Below are positions 63,350-64,000 of a stretch of 64,000 bases of DNA, piece by piece. The DNA is taken from the NCBI RefSeq assembly GCF_018070575.1, contig NZ_JAGPXN010000001.1, positions 558,001-622,000 of the forward strand. Reading direction: 5' to 3'. The notes beneath the pieces were generated by a model. It saw only the letters and a list, made by a program, of their open reading frames with translations. It searched no databases and was not told where the DNA came from. Position numbers and translations under genes: made by a program. Numbering within the stretch: the stretch's first letter is position 1; every line of letters begins with the position of its first letter. This stretch comes from Micromonospora sp. C31 (GTDB lineage: Bacteria; Actinomycetota; Actinomycetes; Mycobacteriales; Micromonosporaceae).

Positions 63350-64000
63350 GTGAGCGATCGTGACAAGCCATCCCGGGGCCGCCTCCGTCAGCACCTCGGC
63401 AGCGGGGAATGGGCTGGTATCGGGGCCGTCGTTGGGCTTCTCAGCGCTCTTGTCGCCCTGCTTGCGTGGCTCTTCCCGGTCCGGGATGACCAAGGAACCG
63501 CAACCCCATCTCAGCCGACCATCATCTCCACCGACAGCCCGATCCCCCCAACCACACAGAGCGCGAACAAGAGCACGCCCACACCTTCTGCAATTTCGGG
63601 CGACAGCAACACGTCATCCGATCCGGCGGGGGCGCCGAAGCGAGAAGTAACGCACAGCAGCGGTAGTCCCCGTTTTCAGAACATGGATGAGTACGGCATC
63701 AATGACGGGCGGAACGTCAATTACTGGGAGATGGACGAGAACAAGAAGCGCCATACCGGGCACGACGATACGGATCTTGTGCTTGGCGCCAACTTCCTCG
63801 GTGGAGCCAATGGAACAGTGTTCGCCTCCTTGGCGAACGGCACGCCATCTCTTGAAAGGTGTTCTCAAATCGACGGAACCGCCTGGACACCGCAAGTTCC
63901 GGCATCTCAGATGAAGGCGGGCTTCTCTCTGTGCGTACGCACCAGCGAAGGCCGCCAGGGCAAGCTGGAAATATCGAAAGTATTCATGTGCGAGAAATAC
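63350..64000 (+). CDS. Membrane-anchored protein with outside domain, partial at right edge
   Basis: An open frame of 217 codons with no stop before the window end. GTG 63350 has GGAGTGAGG upstream. The product has a polar start (MSDRDKPSRGRLRQHLGSGE), a helix WAGIGAVVGLLSALVALLAW, a long Ser/Thr/Pro-rich linker, then a more ordered part with two cysteines (LERCSQ and FSLCVRTSEG) and NMDEYGINDGRNVNYWEMDE. Many codons end in A or T, unlike its neighbours, so it was probably acquired recently. The fold is not recognised; it may sense or bind something outside the cell. Confidence 0.8.
   Translation, partial: MSDRDKPSRGRLRQHLGSGEWAGIGAVVGLLSALVALLAWLFPVRDDQGTATPSQPTIISTDSPIPPTTQSANKSTPTPSAISGDSNTSSDPAGAPKREVTHSSGSPRFQNMDEYGINDGRNVNYWEMDENKKRHTGHDDTDLVLGANFLGGANGTVFASLANGTPSLERCSQIDGTAWTPQVPASQMKAGFSLCVRTSEGRQGKLEISKVFMCEKY

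Overview
The window is very GC-rich DNA with near-saturated G/C at third codon positions. Its gene order and protein sequences point to a high-GC actinomycete, most likely of the family Micromonosporaceae (Micromonospora-like). That assignment is inferred from recalled family features and synteny, not from a search. Almost all of positions 5.7-60 kb is transcribed leftward (minus strand).

Layout, left to right. (1) 1-3.5 kb: a divergent locus. A lipoprotein substrate-binding protein of the NMT1/THI5 type and the first codons of a probable permease run left; an ABC ATPase, a luciferase-like monooxygenase and a cupin run right with 4-bp ATGA overlaps. (2) 3.5-5.7 kb: a large membrane protein with a long disordered tail. 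(3) 5.7-11.6 kb: one thiamine operon, promoter - TPP riboswitch - thiE - thiO - thiS - thiG - ThiE/TenI-like - thiD - thiC, tightly overlapping. (4) 11.7-18.5 kb: aldo/keto reductase, ABC-F ATPase, RsmC-like methyltransferase, a one-pass membrane protein, a P1-family peptidase and truA. (5) 18.5-43 kb: the ribosomal protein superclusters. In order of transcription these are rpsL-rpsG-fusA-tuf, then rpsJ...rplO (S10 and spc genes, 21 in a row), then secY-adk-map, then infA-rpmJ-rpsM-rpsK-rpsD-rpoA-rplQ-truA, with a DUF1707 protein between map and infA. Two small DUF4190-like membrane proteins lie between rpoC and rpsL. (6) 43-57.4 kb: rpoC, rpoB, rplL, rplJ, rplA, rplK, nusG, secE, tRNA-Trp, a hadB/hadA pair, rpmG, tRNA-Met and tRNA-Thr. 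This is essentially the order known from Mycobacterium, without hadC. (7) 57.4-60.2 kb: a membrane-anchored GAF-GGDEF-EAL cyclic-di-GMP protein preceded by a 47-residue exported or anchored peptide. (8) 60.2-64 kb: an accessory edge with remnants (a VOC fragment and a frameshifted tyrosine recombinase), small membrane proteins, a GNAT acetyltransferase, and a membrane-anchored protein of atypical codon usage that runs off the right end.

Functionally the core is the translation and transcription machinery. It is punctuated by strong GC-rich hairpins that appear to divide it into separately adjusted units, and by several sigma-HrdB-type promoters (rpsL, infA, rplJ, rpoB). An 18-bp element is shared exactly by the rpsL and rpsJ leaders and is partly present before secE. 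The thiamine operon and the adjacent uptake locus may work together in pyrimidine-precursor uptake, although a sulfonate-type substrate is an equally fair reading.

No CRISPR array, rRNA gene or intact insertion sequence was seen. The best candidates for something undescribed are the peptide plus cyclic-di-GMP enzyme pair, the shared leader element, the orphan pair of operator-like palindromes near 22.85 kb, the palindrome lying inside the rplJ promoter spacer, and the accessory membrane protein at the right edge.
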